From Nonomuraea aurantiaca (GTDB taxonomy: Bacteria > Actinomycetota > Actinomycetes > Streptosporangiales > Streptosporangiaceae): a DNA stretch of 64,000 bases. The notes beneath the pieces were generated by a model. It did no database searches and had not been told where the DNA came from. It saw only the letters and a list, made by a program, of their open reading frames with translations. The stretch covers positions 1 through 64,000 of the forward strand of contig NZ_JAIWNB010000009.1 of the NCBI RefSeq assembly GCF_020215705.1, given 5' to 3'. Below, in pieces: positions 39,645 to 48,059 of this stretch; the first letter of the stretch is position 1, and each line of letters opens with the position of its first letter. A program made the position numbers and the translations under genes.

Positions 39645-40790
39645 TCACCATTCCGCCATCGAGCCGTCGTCGTGCCGCCAGACCGGGTTGCGCCAGGCGT
39701 GCGGATGGCGGGCGGCCCGCCGTACCGCCTGCTCGTCGATGGTCACCCCCAGGCCGGGCAGCGTGGTGCGGTGGGCGTGGCCGTCGGTGAAGGTGAACGG
39801 GGCGGGGTCGAGGACGTAGTCGAGGAGTTCGGCGCCGCGGTTGTGGTAGATGCCCACGCTCTGCTCCTGGATGAGGAAGTTGGGCGTGGCGAAGCCGACC
39901 TGCAGGCTGGCGGCCAGCGCGATCGGGCCGAGCGGGCAGTGCGGGGCGAGTTGCACGTCGAACGTCTCGGCGAGCGCGGCGATCCGCCTGACCTCCGAGA
40001 TGCCGCCCGCGTGGGACAGGTCGGGCTGGGCCACGGCCAGGCCGGAGGTCAGCGGCGGCAGGAAGTCGGTGCGGGAGTAGAGGCGCTCGCCGAGCGCGAT
40101 CGGCACGTCCGTCGCGGCGGTCAGGTCGCGGAGCCGGTGCAGGTGGTCGGGGGCCAGCGGCTCCTCCACGAACAGCGGGTGCAGGTCGGCGACGGCGGCC
40201 AGGACGCGTCTGGCGTTGGCGGTCGTGGCGCGGCCGTGCAGGTCGATCGCGAAGTCGCGGCCGGAGCCGAGTGCCGACCTGGCGACCTCCGCCCGGCGCA
40301 CCACGGACGCGAGGTCGGCGGCGGTGAGCGAGCGCGGCATCAGGCCCGAGCCGTTCATCTTGACCGCGGTGAACCCGGCCTCGACCTGCTTGTCGATCTC
40401 CTCCCGCAGCTCGCCCGGGTCGTCGCCGCCGACCCACGCGTAGACCCTGACCTTGTCGCGGACCGGGCCGCCGAGCAGGGCGTGCACGGGCGCGCCGTAG
40501 TGCCGGCCGGCGATGTCCCACAGCGCCTGGTCGAGCCCCGCGACGGCGCTGGACAGTACGGGGCCGCCCCGGTAGAAGCCGCCCTTGGTGAGCACCTGCC
40601 AGTGGTCCTCGATCCGCAGCGGGTCCTGGCCGAGGAGATATTCGCTGAGTACCTCCACCGCGGCCCGCACGACCTCGGCCCGTCCCTCGACGACGGGTTC
40701 GCCCCAGCCGACGACGCCCTCGTCGGTCTCCACGCGGCAGAACAGCCATCTCGGCGGCACCGGGAACGTCTCGATCCTGGTGATCTTCAC
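39645..40790 (-). CDS. dgoD: D-galactonate dehydratase (enolase superfamily)
   Basis: A 381-aa enzyme, the usual length for DgoD. It begins with the signature MKITRIETFPVPPRWLF, then VVGWGEPVVEGRAEVV and FYRGGPVLSSAVAGLDQALWDI. Metal ligands and catalytic residues are seen in FAIDLHGRA (Asp, His), FVEEPL (Glu), GERLYSRTDF (Glu) and LAPHCPLGPIAL (His). It converts D-galactonate to 2-keto-3-deoxygalactonate. The GTG at 40790 overlaps the GntR stop (GTGA). It is the last gene of the galactoside operon; the kinase and aldolase for the next steps are not in the window. Confidence 0.87.
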   Translation of the reverse strand: MKITRIETFPVPPRWLFCRVETDEGVVGWGEPVVEGRAEVVRAAVEVLSEYLLGQDPLRIEDHWQVLTKGGFYRGGPVLSSAVAGLDQALWDIAGRHYGAPVHALLGGPVRDKVRVYAWVGGDDPGELREEIDKQVEAGFTAVKMNGSGLMPRSLTAADLASVVRRAEVARSALGSGRDFAIDLHGRATTANARRVLAAVADLHPLFVEEPLAPDHLHRLRDLTAATDVPIALGERLYSRTDFLPPLTSGLAVAQPDLSHAGGISEVRRIAALAETFDVQLAPHCPLGPIALAASLQVGFATPNFLIQEQSVGIYHNRGAELLDYVLDPAPFTFTDGHAHRTTLPGLGVTIDEQAVRRAARHPHAWRNPVWRHDDGSMAEW

Positions 40791-41467
40791 AGCAGGTCCT
40801 CCAGGTCGCGCCACGCCTTGTCGAGCAGGTCCCGCATCGCCGCCTCCGCGGCCTCGCCGTCCTGGTTCCCGATGGCCGTCAGAACCGCCAGATGACTGGG
40901 CACGGGGTCGTCGCTGCCGCTGGAGCCGTGGACGAGCCGGTCGCGCTCGGCCAGGCCCGCGCCCATGACGACCTCCATGCGGATGAGCAGCTCGTTGTCG
41001 CCGGCCGCGAGCAGCGCCCGGTGGAAGTCCAGGTCGGCCGCGACGGGGTCGGCGGCGGACGCCATCGCGTCCAGCGCCTTTCGCAGGGCGTCGAGCTGCT
41101 CGGGGGTACGGCGCAGCGCGGCCAGCCGGGCGACCTGGGGCTCGACGATCGAGCGCAGCTCGTGCAGGTCGCGCAGGAATCCCGGGTCGGGGCGCCCGGC
41201 GAACTTCCACCGGATCACGTCGCCGTCGAGGAGGTTCCAGTCGGCGCGCGGGCGTACATAGGTGCCGAGCTTGGGCTTGGCCCCGATGAGCCCCTTGGCG
41301 GTGAGGACCTTCATCGCCTCGCGCAGCGCCGTCGAGCTGACGCCGAGCCGTTCCTGTAGGACGGTGACGTCGAGGCTGTCGCCCGACTTGAACTCCCCGC
41401 CGAAGATCATCGAGGCGATGGCCTCGACCGTCTGCCCGTGGAGCCCGCGCCCGCTGTAGGCCGCCAT
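40787..41467 (-). CDS. GntR-family regulator of the FadR/FCD type (DgoR-like)
   Basis: A 226-aa regulator. The winged HTH is at about residues 10-72 (QTVEAIASMIFGGEFKSGDSL, LGVSSTALREAMKVLTAKGLIGAKPKLGTYV). The FCD domain follows (LHELRSIVEPQVARLAALRRTPEQL, DLDFHRALLAAGDNELL) with His and Asp residues that usually bind a metal and the ligand. It lies inside the operon between SDR and dgoD, so it is probably an autoregulated repressor answering to galactonate or a related acid. Start ATG at 41467 or GTG at 41470, both overlapping the SDR stop. Confidence 0.87.
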   Translation of the reverse strand: MAAYSGRGLHGQTVEAIASMIFGGEFKSGDSLDVTVLQERLGVSSTALREAMKVLTAKGLIGAKPKLGTYVRPRADWNLLDGDVIRWKFAGRPDPGFLRDLHELRSIVEPQVARLAALRRTPEQLDALRKALDAMASAADPVAADLDFHRALLAAGDNELLIRMEVVMGAGLAERDRLVHGSSGSDDPVPSHLAVLTAIGNQDGEAAEAAMRDLLDKAWRDLEDLL

Positions 41468-42177
41468 CACGCCGAGTCCTTCACGATGCTCCAGCCGCCG
41501 TCCACGACCAGGCAGGCTCCCGTGACGAACGAGGCTTCTGGCGAGGCCAGGAAGGTGATCACCGCGGCCGCCTCCTCGGGGGTGCCGAACCGGTCGAGCA
41601 CGGTGGCCCTGACACTGTCCGCCCGGCCTGCCTCGTCCACCCGGTCCCAGGCCGGAGTCATGATCGGCCCGGGGAGTACGCAGTTGACGCGGACGGCGGG
41701 GCCGTACTCGACCGCCAGCTGCCGGGTGAGCGCGGTCAGCCCGCCCTTGGCGGCGGCGTAGGCGGGGTGTCCGGGCAGGCCGACGAGGGCGTGCACGGAG
41801 GAGGTGACCACCATGGCGCCGCCCCTGGCGGCCAGGTCGGGCAGCAGCCTGCGGGCGGCCAGGAAGGTGCCGGTCAGGCCGACGCCGAGCTGCCGGTTCC
41901 ACGACTCCAGCGTGGTCAGGTGCGCGGGCGCCACCTCGGCGGCGGCCGCGTTGCTCACGATCACGTCGATCGGACCCCACTCGGCGACCCGGTCCCAGGT
42001 CTCCTCCTCGGCCACGTCACCGCGCAGGTAACCGGCGCCCGTCGGCGGCCGTTCCGCGACGACGTCGACGACCAGGACGGACGCGCCCTCAGCGGTCAGC
42101 CGCGCCGCCGTCGCGGCGCCGATCCCCGACGCGCCGCCGGTCACGACGGCCGTCCTGCCCGCGAAGCGCCCGCTCAT
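41467..42177 (-). CDS. SDR-family sugar dehydrogenase, probably D-galactose 1-dehydrogenase
   Basis: A 236-aa classical SDR. It has TGGASGIG at 14-21, NAA near 75-77, the catalytic Ser in VTSSVHALVG and YAAAK near 139-143. The C-terminal VLPGPIMTPAW and LASPEASFVTGACLVVDGG are typical. Position between a beta-galactosidase and galactonate dehydratase suggests that it oxidises galactose to galactonolactone (DeLey-Doudoroff pathway); this is inference from context. It overlaps GH42 (ATGA) and the GntR gene. No lactonase gene is seen in the operon. Confidence 0.82.
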   Translation of the reverse strand: MSGRFAGRTAVVTGGASGIGAATAARLTAEGASVLVVDVVAERPPTGAGYLRGDVAEEETWDRVAEWGPIDVIVSNAAAAEVAPAHLTTLESWNRQLGVGLTGTFLAARRLLPDLAARGGAMVVTSSVHALVGLPGHPAYAAAKGGLTALTRQLAVEYGPAVRVNCVLPGPIMTPAWDRVDEAGRADSVRATVLDRFGTPEEAAAVITFLASPEASFVTGACLVVDGGWSIVKDSA

Positions 42178-44096
42178 GACTCGGCCGATACGACGACATC
42201 ATGGGGAGCCAGCTCCACCCCGGCCACGCTCACGGGCCGGTCGCCGTGGTTGAGCAGGAACAGGTGCCGCCCACGCCGTACGGCCTCCACCTCGTCGGGC
42301 AGCCCCTGGAGGACGGGCGGGACCTCCGCCAGCCGCAGGGTGTCGCGGACGAGCTCGCGCATGGCCCGCTCGTCGGGGCGCGTGCCGAGGTAGGTGGCGG
42401 CGCCCAGGCCGAAGGCGTGCCGGGTGATCGCCGGCGACCCGGCCAGCGGCCCGCCGATGTAGGCGGCCAGGACCTCGGCGCCTTCCGGCACGACGTGGTC
42501 GGCCCACAGGTCCGCGCTCCCGCCCGAGGTCAGGCCCACGCTCTCGCCCTCACTGAGCGGCCAGAACTCCTCCACCCGCAGCCCGAGCAGCTCACGGAAG
42601 GCGCCTGGGTAACCGCCCAGCCGGATACGGTCGCACTCGTCCACGATCCCGCTGAAGAACGACATCAGCAGGTGCCCGCCGCCCTCGACGTAGCCGCGCA
42701 GGTTGGCGGCCGCCGCGTCGGTGCACAGGTACAGGTTCGGCACCACGACCAGCTTGTACGACGACAGGTCCGCCTCGGGGGTCACCACGTCCACTGTGAC
42801 GTTCTCGTGCCAGAGCGGCGCGTAGTGGGCGCGTACCCGCTCGGGGATCTTCAGCTCGCCCGGCCGGGCGTCCAGCTCCAGCGCCCACCAGTTGGCGTAG
42901 TCGTGCACGATCGCCACCTCGGCGCGCACCCGCGAGCCCGCGACTTCGGACAGCGCGGCCAGCTCGGCGCCCAGCCCGGCCACCTCGCGGAAGATCCGGT
43001 TGTCCGCGCCGCCGTGCGAGACGATCGCCGAGTGGAACTTCTCCGCGCCGCCCGCCGAGGCCCGCCACTGGAAGTACATGACCGCGTCGGCGCCCCGGGC
43101 CACCGCCTGGTGGCTCCACAGCCGGTTCAGTCCGTCCCGCTTCGGCCGGTTCGGCGGGCGGTAGCTGATCGCGCTGGTCGCGGTCTCCATCATCAGGTAG
43201 GGCCGGCCGCCGCCCAGTGAGCGCATCTGGTCGTGGAAGAAGGCCGCGTCGATGTGCGCGCCGGGGTCCTTCGGCTCGGGGTAGATGTCGAGCGCCACCA
43301 CGTCGAAGTCGGCCGCCCAGGAGGCGTAGTCGGCGACCGGCTCCCACATGCCCATGATGTTCGTGGTGATCGGCACGTCGGGGGTCAGCTCCTGGAGCAC
43401 CGCCCGCTCGGCCCGGTAGCAGGCCAGCAGCGCGTCGGAGCTGAAGCGGCGGTAGTCGAGATCCTGCGCGGGGTTGCGCAGGGTCGGGGTCGCGCGGGGC
43501 GGCAGCACGTCGGCCCAGTCGGTGACCCGCTGGCTCCAGAACGTGGTGGACCAGGCGGCGTTGAGCGTGTCGAGGTCGCCGTAGCGCTCGCGCAGCCAGG
43601 TGCGGAAATCCGCGGCGGAGACGTCGCAGTAGCACTCCTGGACGTGGCAGCCGTACTCGTTGCCGACATGCCAGATGCCCAGCGCGGGATGCCCGCCGTA
43701 CCTCTTGGCCAGCTGGACGGCCAGGCCCACGGCCGCCTCGCGGTAGACCGGTGAGCTGGGGCAGTAGTGCTGGCGCGAGCCCGGCGACAGGCGCACGCCC
43801 TCGCGGGTGACCGGCAGCGTCTCGGGGTGCCGGCGCGACAGCCAGGCGGGCGGTGACGCGGTGCCCGTGGCCAGGCTGACCTCGATGCCCGCGTCGCCGA
43901 GCAGGTCCATGACCTCGTCCAGCCAGGCGAAGTCGTAGGCCCCCGGCTCGGGCTCGACGAGGGCCCAGGAGAAGACGCCGAGCGTGACGATGGTGACCCC
44001 GGCCTCGCGCATGAGGCGGATGTCCTCGCGCCAGACCTCCGGCGACCACTGCTCGGGGTTGTAGTCGGCGCCGAAATGTACTCGGTCGTGCTTCAT
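42174..44096 (-). CDS. GH42 beta-galactosidase (second copy)
   Basis: A 640-aa cytosolic GH42 enzyme, about 50% alike by eye to the copy at 22409. The core starts at FGADYNPEQWSPEVW. The acid/base is E147 in WHVGNEYGCH and the nucleophile is E304 in LMMETATS. The Cys cluster residues C150, C155 and C157 are present. The domain II region (VVVPNLYLCTDAAAANLRGYVEGGGHLLMSFFSGIVDE) and beta C-terminus follow. The ATG at 44096 overlaps the permease stop (ATGA); a longer open frame to 44921 is spurious. It releases galactose for the SDR-DgoD steps encoded downstream. Confidence 0.9.
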   Translation of the reverse strand: MKHDRVHFGADYNPEQWSPEVWREDIRLMREAGVTIVTLGVFSWALVEPEPGAYDFAWLDEVMDLLGDAGIEVSLATGTASPPAWLSRRHPETLPVTREGVRLSPGSRQHYCPSSPVYREAAVGLAVQLAKRYGGHPALGIWHVGNEYGCHVQECYCDVSAADFRTWLRERYGDLDTLNAAWSTTFWSQRVTDWADVLPPRATPTLRNPAQDLDYRRFSSDALLACYRAERAVLQELTPDVPITTNIMGMWEPVADYASWAADFDVVALDIYPEPKDPGAHIDAAFFHDQMRSLGGGRPYLMMETATSAISYRPPNRPKRDGLNRLWSHQAVARGADAVMYFQWRASAGGAEKFHSAIVSHGGADNRIFREVAGLGAELAALSEVAGSRVRAEVAIVHDYANWWALELDARPGELKIPERVRAHYAPLWHENVTVDVVTPEADLSSYKLVVVPNLYLCTDAAAANLRGYVEGGGHLLMSFFSGIVDECDRIRLGGYPGAFRELLGLRVEEFWPLSEGESVGLTSGGSADLWADHVVPEGAEVLAAYIGGPLAGSPAITRHAFGLGAATYLGTRPDERAMRELVRDTLRLAEVPPVLQGLPDEVEAVRRGRHLFLLNHGDRPVSVAGVELAPHDVVVSAES

Positions 44097-44932
44097 CCCT
44101 TTACGCTCCCTGCGGTGAGGCCCGCCCGCCAGAATCGCTGCAGCGAGGCCATGGTGATGACGAGAAGGAGCGCGGACACCGCTGCGCCGGTGACCGTGAG
44201 CTCGAAGTAGGCCGGGTTCCTGAAGGTCTGGGAGTTCCACAGGGCCAGGCCCAACGTGACAGGGTAGAGGTTCTGGTCCGACAGCATCACCAGGGGCAGG
44301 AAGTAGTTGTTCCAGATGCCGATGAACTGGAACAGGAAGATCGTGACCAGCGCCGGGCTCATGATCTTCAGGCCGATGCTGAAGAAGATGCGATACTCCC
44401 CCGCGCCGTCCAGCCGCGCCGACTCCAGCAGCGCGTCGGGGATCGCGGCGTTGGCGTGGATGCGCGCGAGGTAGACGCCGAACGGGCTGACGACGCTGGG
44501 CAGCAGCACCGACCAGAACGATCCGGTCAGTCCCGCCTGGCTGAAGATGAGGTACGTGGGCAGCGCCAGCACCGTGGACGGCACGAGCACGCCGGCCAGC
44601 ACCAGGTTGAACAGCGCCTCCCGGCCCCGGAAGGGGAATTTGGCCATCGCGTAGCCCGCCCCGGCCGACAGCACCGTGGCCGCCAGCGCGCCGGCACCCG
44701 CGTACAGGAAGCTGTTGAGTATCCACCGGCCGAACAGCCCGTCGCCGAACAGCCGGCCGAGGTTGGCGCCGAGCTGCGGGTGCGGCGACCACAGACCGAA
44801 GGTGCCGAACAGGTCGGCGGTGCTCTTGGTCGCGGCGACCAGCACCCAGACGACCGGTAGCAGGAAGTAGACCGCCGCCGCGAGGAGCAACGCCATGACC
44901 ACGACGGTGGCCGGTCTCCACCGGTTCACCAC
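44093..44932 (-). CDS. Carbohydrate ABC transporter permease, MalG type (second system)
   Basis: A 279-aa permease with six helices. The EAA loop is ESARLDGAGEYRIFFSIGLKIMSPA. The C-terminus LQRFWRAGLTAGSVKG matches MalG-like proteins. It starts with two consecutive GTG codons (44932, 44929) that overlap the MalF-type stop, with AGGGGAA upstream. The ATPase is again missing from the operon, so a shared ATPase is expected. Confidence 0.87.
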   Translation of the reverse strand: MVNRWRPATVVVMALLLAAAVYFLLPVVWVLVAATKSTADLFGTFGLWSPHPQLGANLGRLFGDGLFGRWILNSFLYAGAGALAATVLSAGAGYAMAKFPFRGREALFNLVLAGVLVPSTVLALPTYLIFSQAGLTGSFWSVLLPSVVSPFGVYLARIHANAAIPDALLESARLDGAGEYRIFFSIGLKIMSPALVTIFLFQFIGIWNNYFLPLVMLSDQNLYPVTLGLALWNSQTFRNPAYFELTVTGAAVSALLLVITMASLQRFWRAGLTAGSVKG

Positions 44933-45861
44933 GCTCTGTTCCCCTTCCTGTTCACCAATCGGAGGAAGCCGAAGGAGATCACGAATGCCATGATCGCGAT
45001 AAGTGTGGCCTCCGCCGAGGCGAGATGGACATCCGCCTGGCCGAAAGCCTGGTTGTAGGCGGCCAGGTTGGGCGTGTAGTCGCTGTTGATCGCCGTGGTG
45101 AGCGGCTTGAGTATCAGCGGCTCGACGACCAGCTGGAGGGTGCCGATGAGCGTGAACACGGTGATCAGGATCAGCGGCGCGCGGACCAGCGGGATCTTGA
45201 CGTGCCAGGCGATCCGCAACTCGCTCGCGCCGTCCACCCTGGCCGCCTCATACAGCTCCCGGGGGATGGCCTGCAGCCCGGCGATCAGCACGAGCATGTT
45301 GTAGCCGGCGAACTGCCAGGTGGAGATGTTGGCGATGGACAGCAGGATCGTGTCGGGACCGAGGAAGTCGTGCGGCAGGCCCATGGCGGCCAGTACGTCG
45401 ATGAGCGGGCTGGTCTGCGGTACGTAGAGGAAGCCCCACAGCAGCGAGGCGATCACCCCGGGCACGCCGTACGGGAGGAAGAACGAGACGCGGAAGAACG
45501 GCTGGAAGCGCGCTCTCGCCGAGTCGAGCAGCAGGGCCAGCCCCAGGGCGCAGACCACCATGGTCGGCACCTCGATCAGGCTGAACACCAGCACCCTGCC
45601 GATGCTCGCCACGAACGCCTCCTGGCTCAGCGCGGTGACGTAGTTGCCGAGCCCGGCGAACTCCAGCACCGGCTCGGTCAGACCGAGCCCGCTGCTGGTG
45701 AGCTTGAAGAAGCTCTGGTAGATCGCGTAGCCGATCGGCGCGAGGAAGAACAGCGCGAAGGCCACGAAGAACGGCGCGACCAGGACCACCACGTGCGTCC
45801 TCGGCCGACCGGGGCGCCGCGAGTTCGCGCGCGCCCCCCGCGTCACCCCGGTCACCGTCAA
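44926..45861 (-). CDS. Carbohydrate ABC transporter permease, MalF type (second system)
   Basis: A permease of about 311 aa with six helices. The EAA loop is ELYEAARVDGASELRIAWHVKIP. The N-terminus is basic (RGARANSRRPGRPRT). Start codon uncertain: a TTG at 45861 overlaps the lipoprotein stop as TTGA, with GTG codons at 45855 and 45846 as alternatives. It is translationally coupled to its neighbours on both sides. Confidence 0.85.
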   Translation of the reverse strand: MTVTGVTRGARANSRRPGRPRTHVVVLVAPFFVAFALFFLAPIGYAIYQSFFKLTSSGLGLTEPVLEFAGLGNYVTALSQEAFVASIGRVLVFSLIEVPTMVVCALGLALLLDSARARFQPFFRVSFFLPYGVPGVIASLLWGFLYVPQTSPLIDVLAAMGLPHDFLGPDTILLSIANISTWQFAGYNMLVLIAGLQAIPRELYEAARVDGASELRIAWHVKIPLVRAPLILITVFTLIGTLQLVVEPLILKPLTTAINSDYTPNLAAYNQAFGQADVHLASAEATLIAIMAFVISFGFLRLVNRKGNRAW

Positions 45862-47201
45862 CCGCCCGTCACCACGTTGAGGCCCTTGGCCTTGAGCTGG
45901 TCGACCATCGCCTGCTGGGTCTTGGCGAAGGCGTCGGTGAGCGTCCCGTCACCCTGGACCGCGGCCTTGGCGTTGTCGGTCAGCGAGGAGTAGAGCGCGT
46001 CGCTCACCGGGGGCCAGCGCCAGTCCGTCGCCACGGCGGCGTCGGCCTGCTTGAAGACCTCCCAGATGTTCTGGCCGCCGTAGAAGGGGAAGACCGTGTC
46101 GTCCTTCTGGAGGTTGGTGATCTGGCTGGTGTCCTTGACGGACGGCCAGCCGTACCCGGCCGACAGCAGGGTGTTGACGCTCTCGGGGGCGCTGTTGAGC
46201 CAGACCGCGAAGTCGGTGGCCGGGCCGGGGTTCTTGGTGCCCTTCAGGATGGCGGAGGCCGAGCCGCCGCCCCAGCTCGCGGAGGTGAACTGGGCGGCGC
46301 CCGCCCACTGGGGCATGGGCGCGACCGCCCACTTGCCCGAGGTGCCGGGCGCGTTGCCGCGGATGATCGCGTCGCCCCACGAGCCGCCGATCCAGCCCAC
46401 GATGCTGCCCGTCTGCAGGTCCTTGTACCAGGCGTTGGACATGTCGGCCTCGGTCTTGACCAGCTTGTCGTCCAGCATCTTCTGCCAGTACGCGGCCATC
46501 TTGCGGGTGTCGGGGTTGTCGATCGTCACCTTCCAGGCGTCGCCCTCGGTGCGGAACCACTGCTGCCCGGCCTGCTGAGCTAGCGAGATCATCCAGGGCG
46601 CCTGGTTGGCGGCGAAGGTCGAGATGTAGGCGCTCTTGTCCTTCTTCCTGATGGTCGCGGCGGCCGCGGCGAAGTCGTCCCAGGTCTTGGGCGCTTCTAG
46701 GCCCCACTTGGTGAACAGGTCCTTGCGGTAGTAGAACCCCATGGGCCCGCTGGCCTGGGGAATGGCGTACACCTTGTCGCCGAAGACGCCGGTCTGCCAC
46801 TGCCAGTCGACGAACTTGGCCGCGTCGTCCTTCGCGTACTGCGTGACGTCCTGGAGGGCTCCGTTGACCAGGAACGAGGGCAGGGAGTCGTAGCCCACCT
46901 GCGCCACGTCGGGCGCGTTGCCCGCCTTGACCGCCGCGAGCATCTTCGCGTATCCGCCGTCGGGACCCGGGGTGATGGTCTCCAGCTTGACCTTGATGCC
47001 GGGGTGGGCGGTGTTGAAGGCGTCGACGGCCTTCTGGATGTCCGGCACCCACGACCAGAACGTCAGGGTGACCGGCTGGGCCGGATCGCCACTCGCCGCG
47101 GTGCCCGCGGGCGCGCTCGAACCGCCCCCGCAAGCCGCCGCGAGCCCCATCGCGACGACGGCGGCGACCAGTCGGGCCGCCCTGGGAATCTTCGGTCCCA
47201 T
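45858..47201 (-). CDS. Sugar ABC transporter solute-binding lipoprotein (second system)
   Basis: A 447-aa extracytoplasmic family 1 binding protein. The signal peptide ends in the lipobox LAAAC (about residues 20-24), followed by GGGSSAPAG. The mature part starts VTLTFWSWVPDIQKAVDAF and contains ASGPMGFYYRKDLFTKWGLEAP. AAGGGAG precedes the ATG. It is the first gene of the seven-gene operon running to 39645, whose coding ends overlap by 4-8 bases throughout. It likely binds a beta-galactoside oligosaccharide. Confidence 0.89.
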   Translation of the reverse strand: MGPKIPRAARLVAAVVAMGLAAACGGGSSAPAGTAASGDPAQPVTLTFWSWVPDIQKAVDAFNTAHPGIKVKLETITPGPDGGYAKMLAAVKAGNAPDVAQVGYDSLPSFLVNGALQDVTQYAKDDAAKFVDWQWQTGVFGDKVYAIPQASGPMGFYYRKDLFTKWGLEAPKTWDDFAAAAATIRKKDKSAYISTFAANQAPWMISLAQQAGQQWFRTEGDAWKVTIDNPDTRKMAAYWQKMLDDKLVKTEADMSNAWYKDLQTGSIVGWIGGSWGDAIIRGNAPGTSGKWAVAPMPQWAGAAQFTSASWGGGSASAILKGTKNPGPATDFAVWLNSAPESVNTLLSAGYGWPSVKDTSQITNLQKDDTVFPFYGGQNIWEVFKQADAAVATDWRWPPVSDALYSSLTDNAKAAVQGDGTLTDAFAKTQQAMVDQLKAKGLNVVTGG

Positions 47202-47259
47202 GCTGACTCCCTTCCAACGGAACGCCTGACCTGCGGGTTCCGGTTGAGGGGAGACATTA

Positions 47260-47282
47260 TTGGTATTTTATTAATAATACAA
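47260..47282. promoter_or_regulatory. AT-rich inverted repeat upstream of the second galactoside operon
   Basis: An AT-only island in GC-rich DNA. TTATTAATAA at 47268-47277 is a perfect palindrome. The wider stretch from TTGGTAT (47260-47266) to ATACAA (47277-47282) forms a second inverted repeat with a one-base offset. It lies 59-81 bases before the lipoprotein start, a fitting place for the operator of the operon's own GntR regulator or for the promoter core (inference). Confidence 0.5.
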
Positions 47283-47358
47283 GAGTGTTGCTGGGCGGTT
47301 TCCTGCGGTTTTCTGTGACGTATGGGACTATGGGGTCTCGGTAGTGAAGGGGTGCTGA

Positions 47359-47757
47359 ATGCACGATGACCTGCAGGCGGCCATCGAGGGTCTGGTGGCG
47401 GAGTTCGGCAGGCAAGTCAGCCAGGTCCGGGAGACACACGCCCAGCTCCGGGAGGTCACGGCCACGGCCTCCGACGGCAATGTGACCGTGACGGCGGGTC
47501 CGCAGGGCAGGATCGACGAGATCACCTTCCATCCCCGCGTCTACACCCGGCTCCCCCCGTCGGAACTGGCCCAGGCGGTGCTCGACCAGATCACCGAGGC
47601 CAACGCGCGGGTCGCCGAGGAGTCGCGGAAGCTGATGGCGCCGCTCGTACCCGAGGGGATGTCGGCCGAGCAGCTGTTCGGCGGCGAGTTCGACCTCGAC
47701 CGGCTGCTGCCGGACACGCCCCTCCAGGGTCCCGCCAAGCGCGGGGAGAGCCGATGA
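47359..47757 (+). CDS. YbaB/EbfC-like protein of a WXG100-type locus
   Basis: A 132-aa protein. It has an N-terminal helix (LQAAIEGLVAEFGRQVSQVRETHAQL), the central beta-sheet ATASDGNVTVTAGPQGRIDEITFHP and a C-terminal helix, the fold of YbaB/EbfC nucleoid-associated proteins. In actinobacteria such proteins often sit first in WXG100/ESX-like loci instead of near recR. GAAGGGG precedes the ATG. It overlaps the next gene by ATGA. It may bind DNA or act as a helper for export of the effector; the role in such loci is not known. Confidence 0.78.
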   Translation: MHDDLQAAIEGLVAEFGRQVSQVRETHAQLREVTATASDGNVTVTAGPQGRIDEITFHPRVYTRLPPSELAQAVLDQITEANARVAEESRKLMAPLVPEGMSAEQLFGGEFDLDRLLPDTPLQGPAKRGESR

Positions 47758-48056
47758 GCGAGTGGGCGCCGGGATTCGACGTCGCCTGGGGCCAGATGCG
47801 CAGGGCGGGCACGGACTGGTGCGCTCCCGCCGCCACCCTGCGTGAGGCGAGGGGGCTCGTGCAGTCCGTGCTCGACAGCGCCCCGTGGGGACAGGACCAG
47901 TACGGCCGGCAGTTCGCCGCCCGGTTCACCGGCAAGCTCGAGGACCTCCTCGACGACTGCCACCACGGCGCGAAGAGCATCGACGACCTGACGGAGCAGG
48001 TCGACACGGCGGCCCGCAACTACGAGCGGGCCAATCACCTGTATCCGCAGGTCTGA
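47754..48056 (+). CDS. WXG100-like small helical protein
   Basis: A 100-aa protein predicted to be two long helices with a turn at SAPWGQDQYGRQFAARF near residues 42-59. It lies between the YbaB-like gene and a large effector. The size, helical hairpin and W-G turn (PWG) match the WXG100/EsxA-like export partners, although the exact WxG motif is PWG. Lacks a signal peptide. It probably forms a partner or targeting module for secretion of the next product (inference). Confidence 0.7.
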   Translation: MSEWAPGFDVAWGQMRRAGTDWCAPAATLREARGLVQSVLDSAPWGQDQYGRQFAARFTGKLEDLLDDCHHGAKSIDDLTEQVDTAARNYERANHLYPQV

Positions 48057-48059
48057 GGC

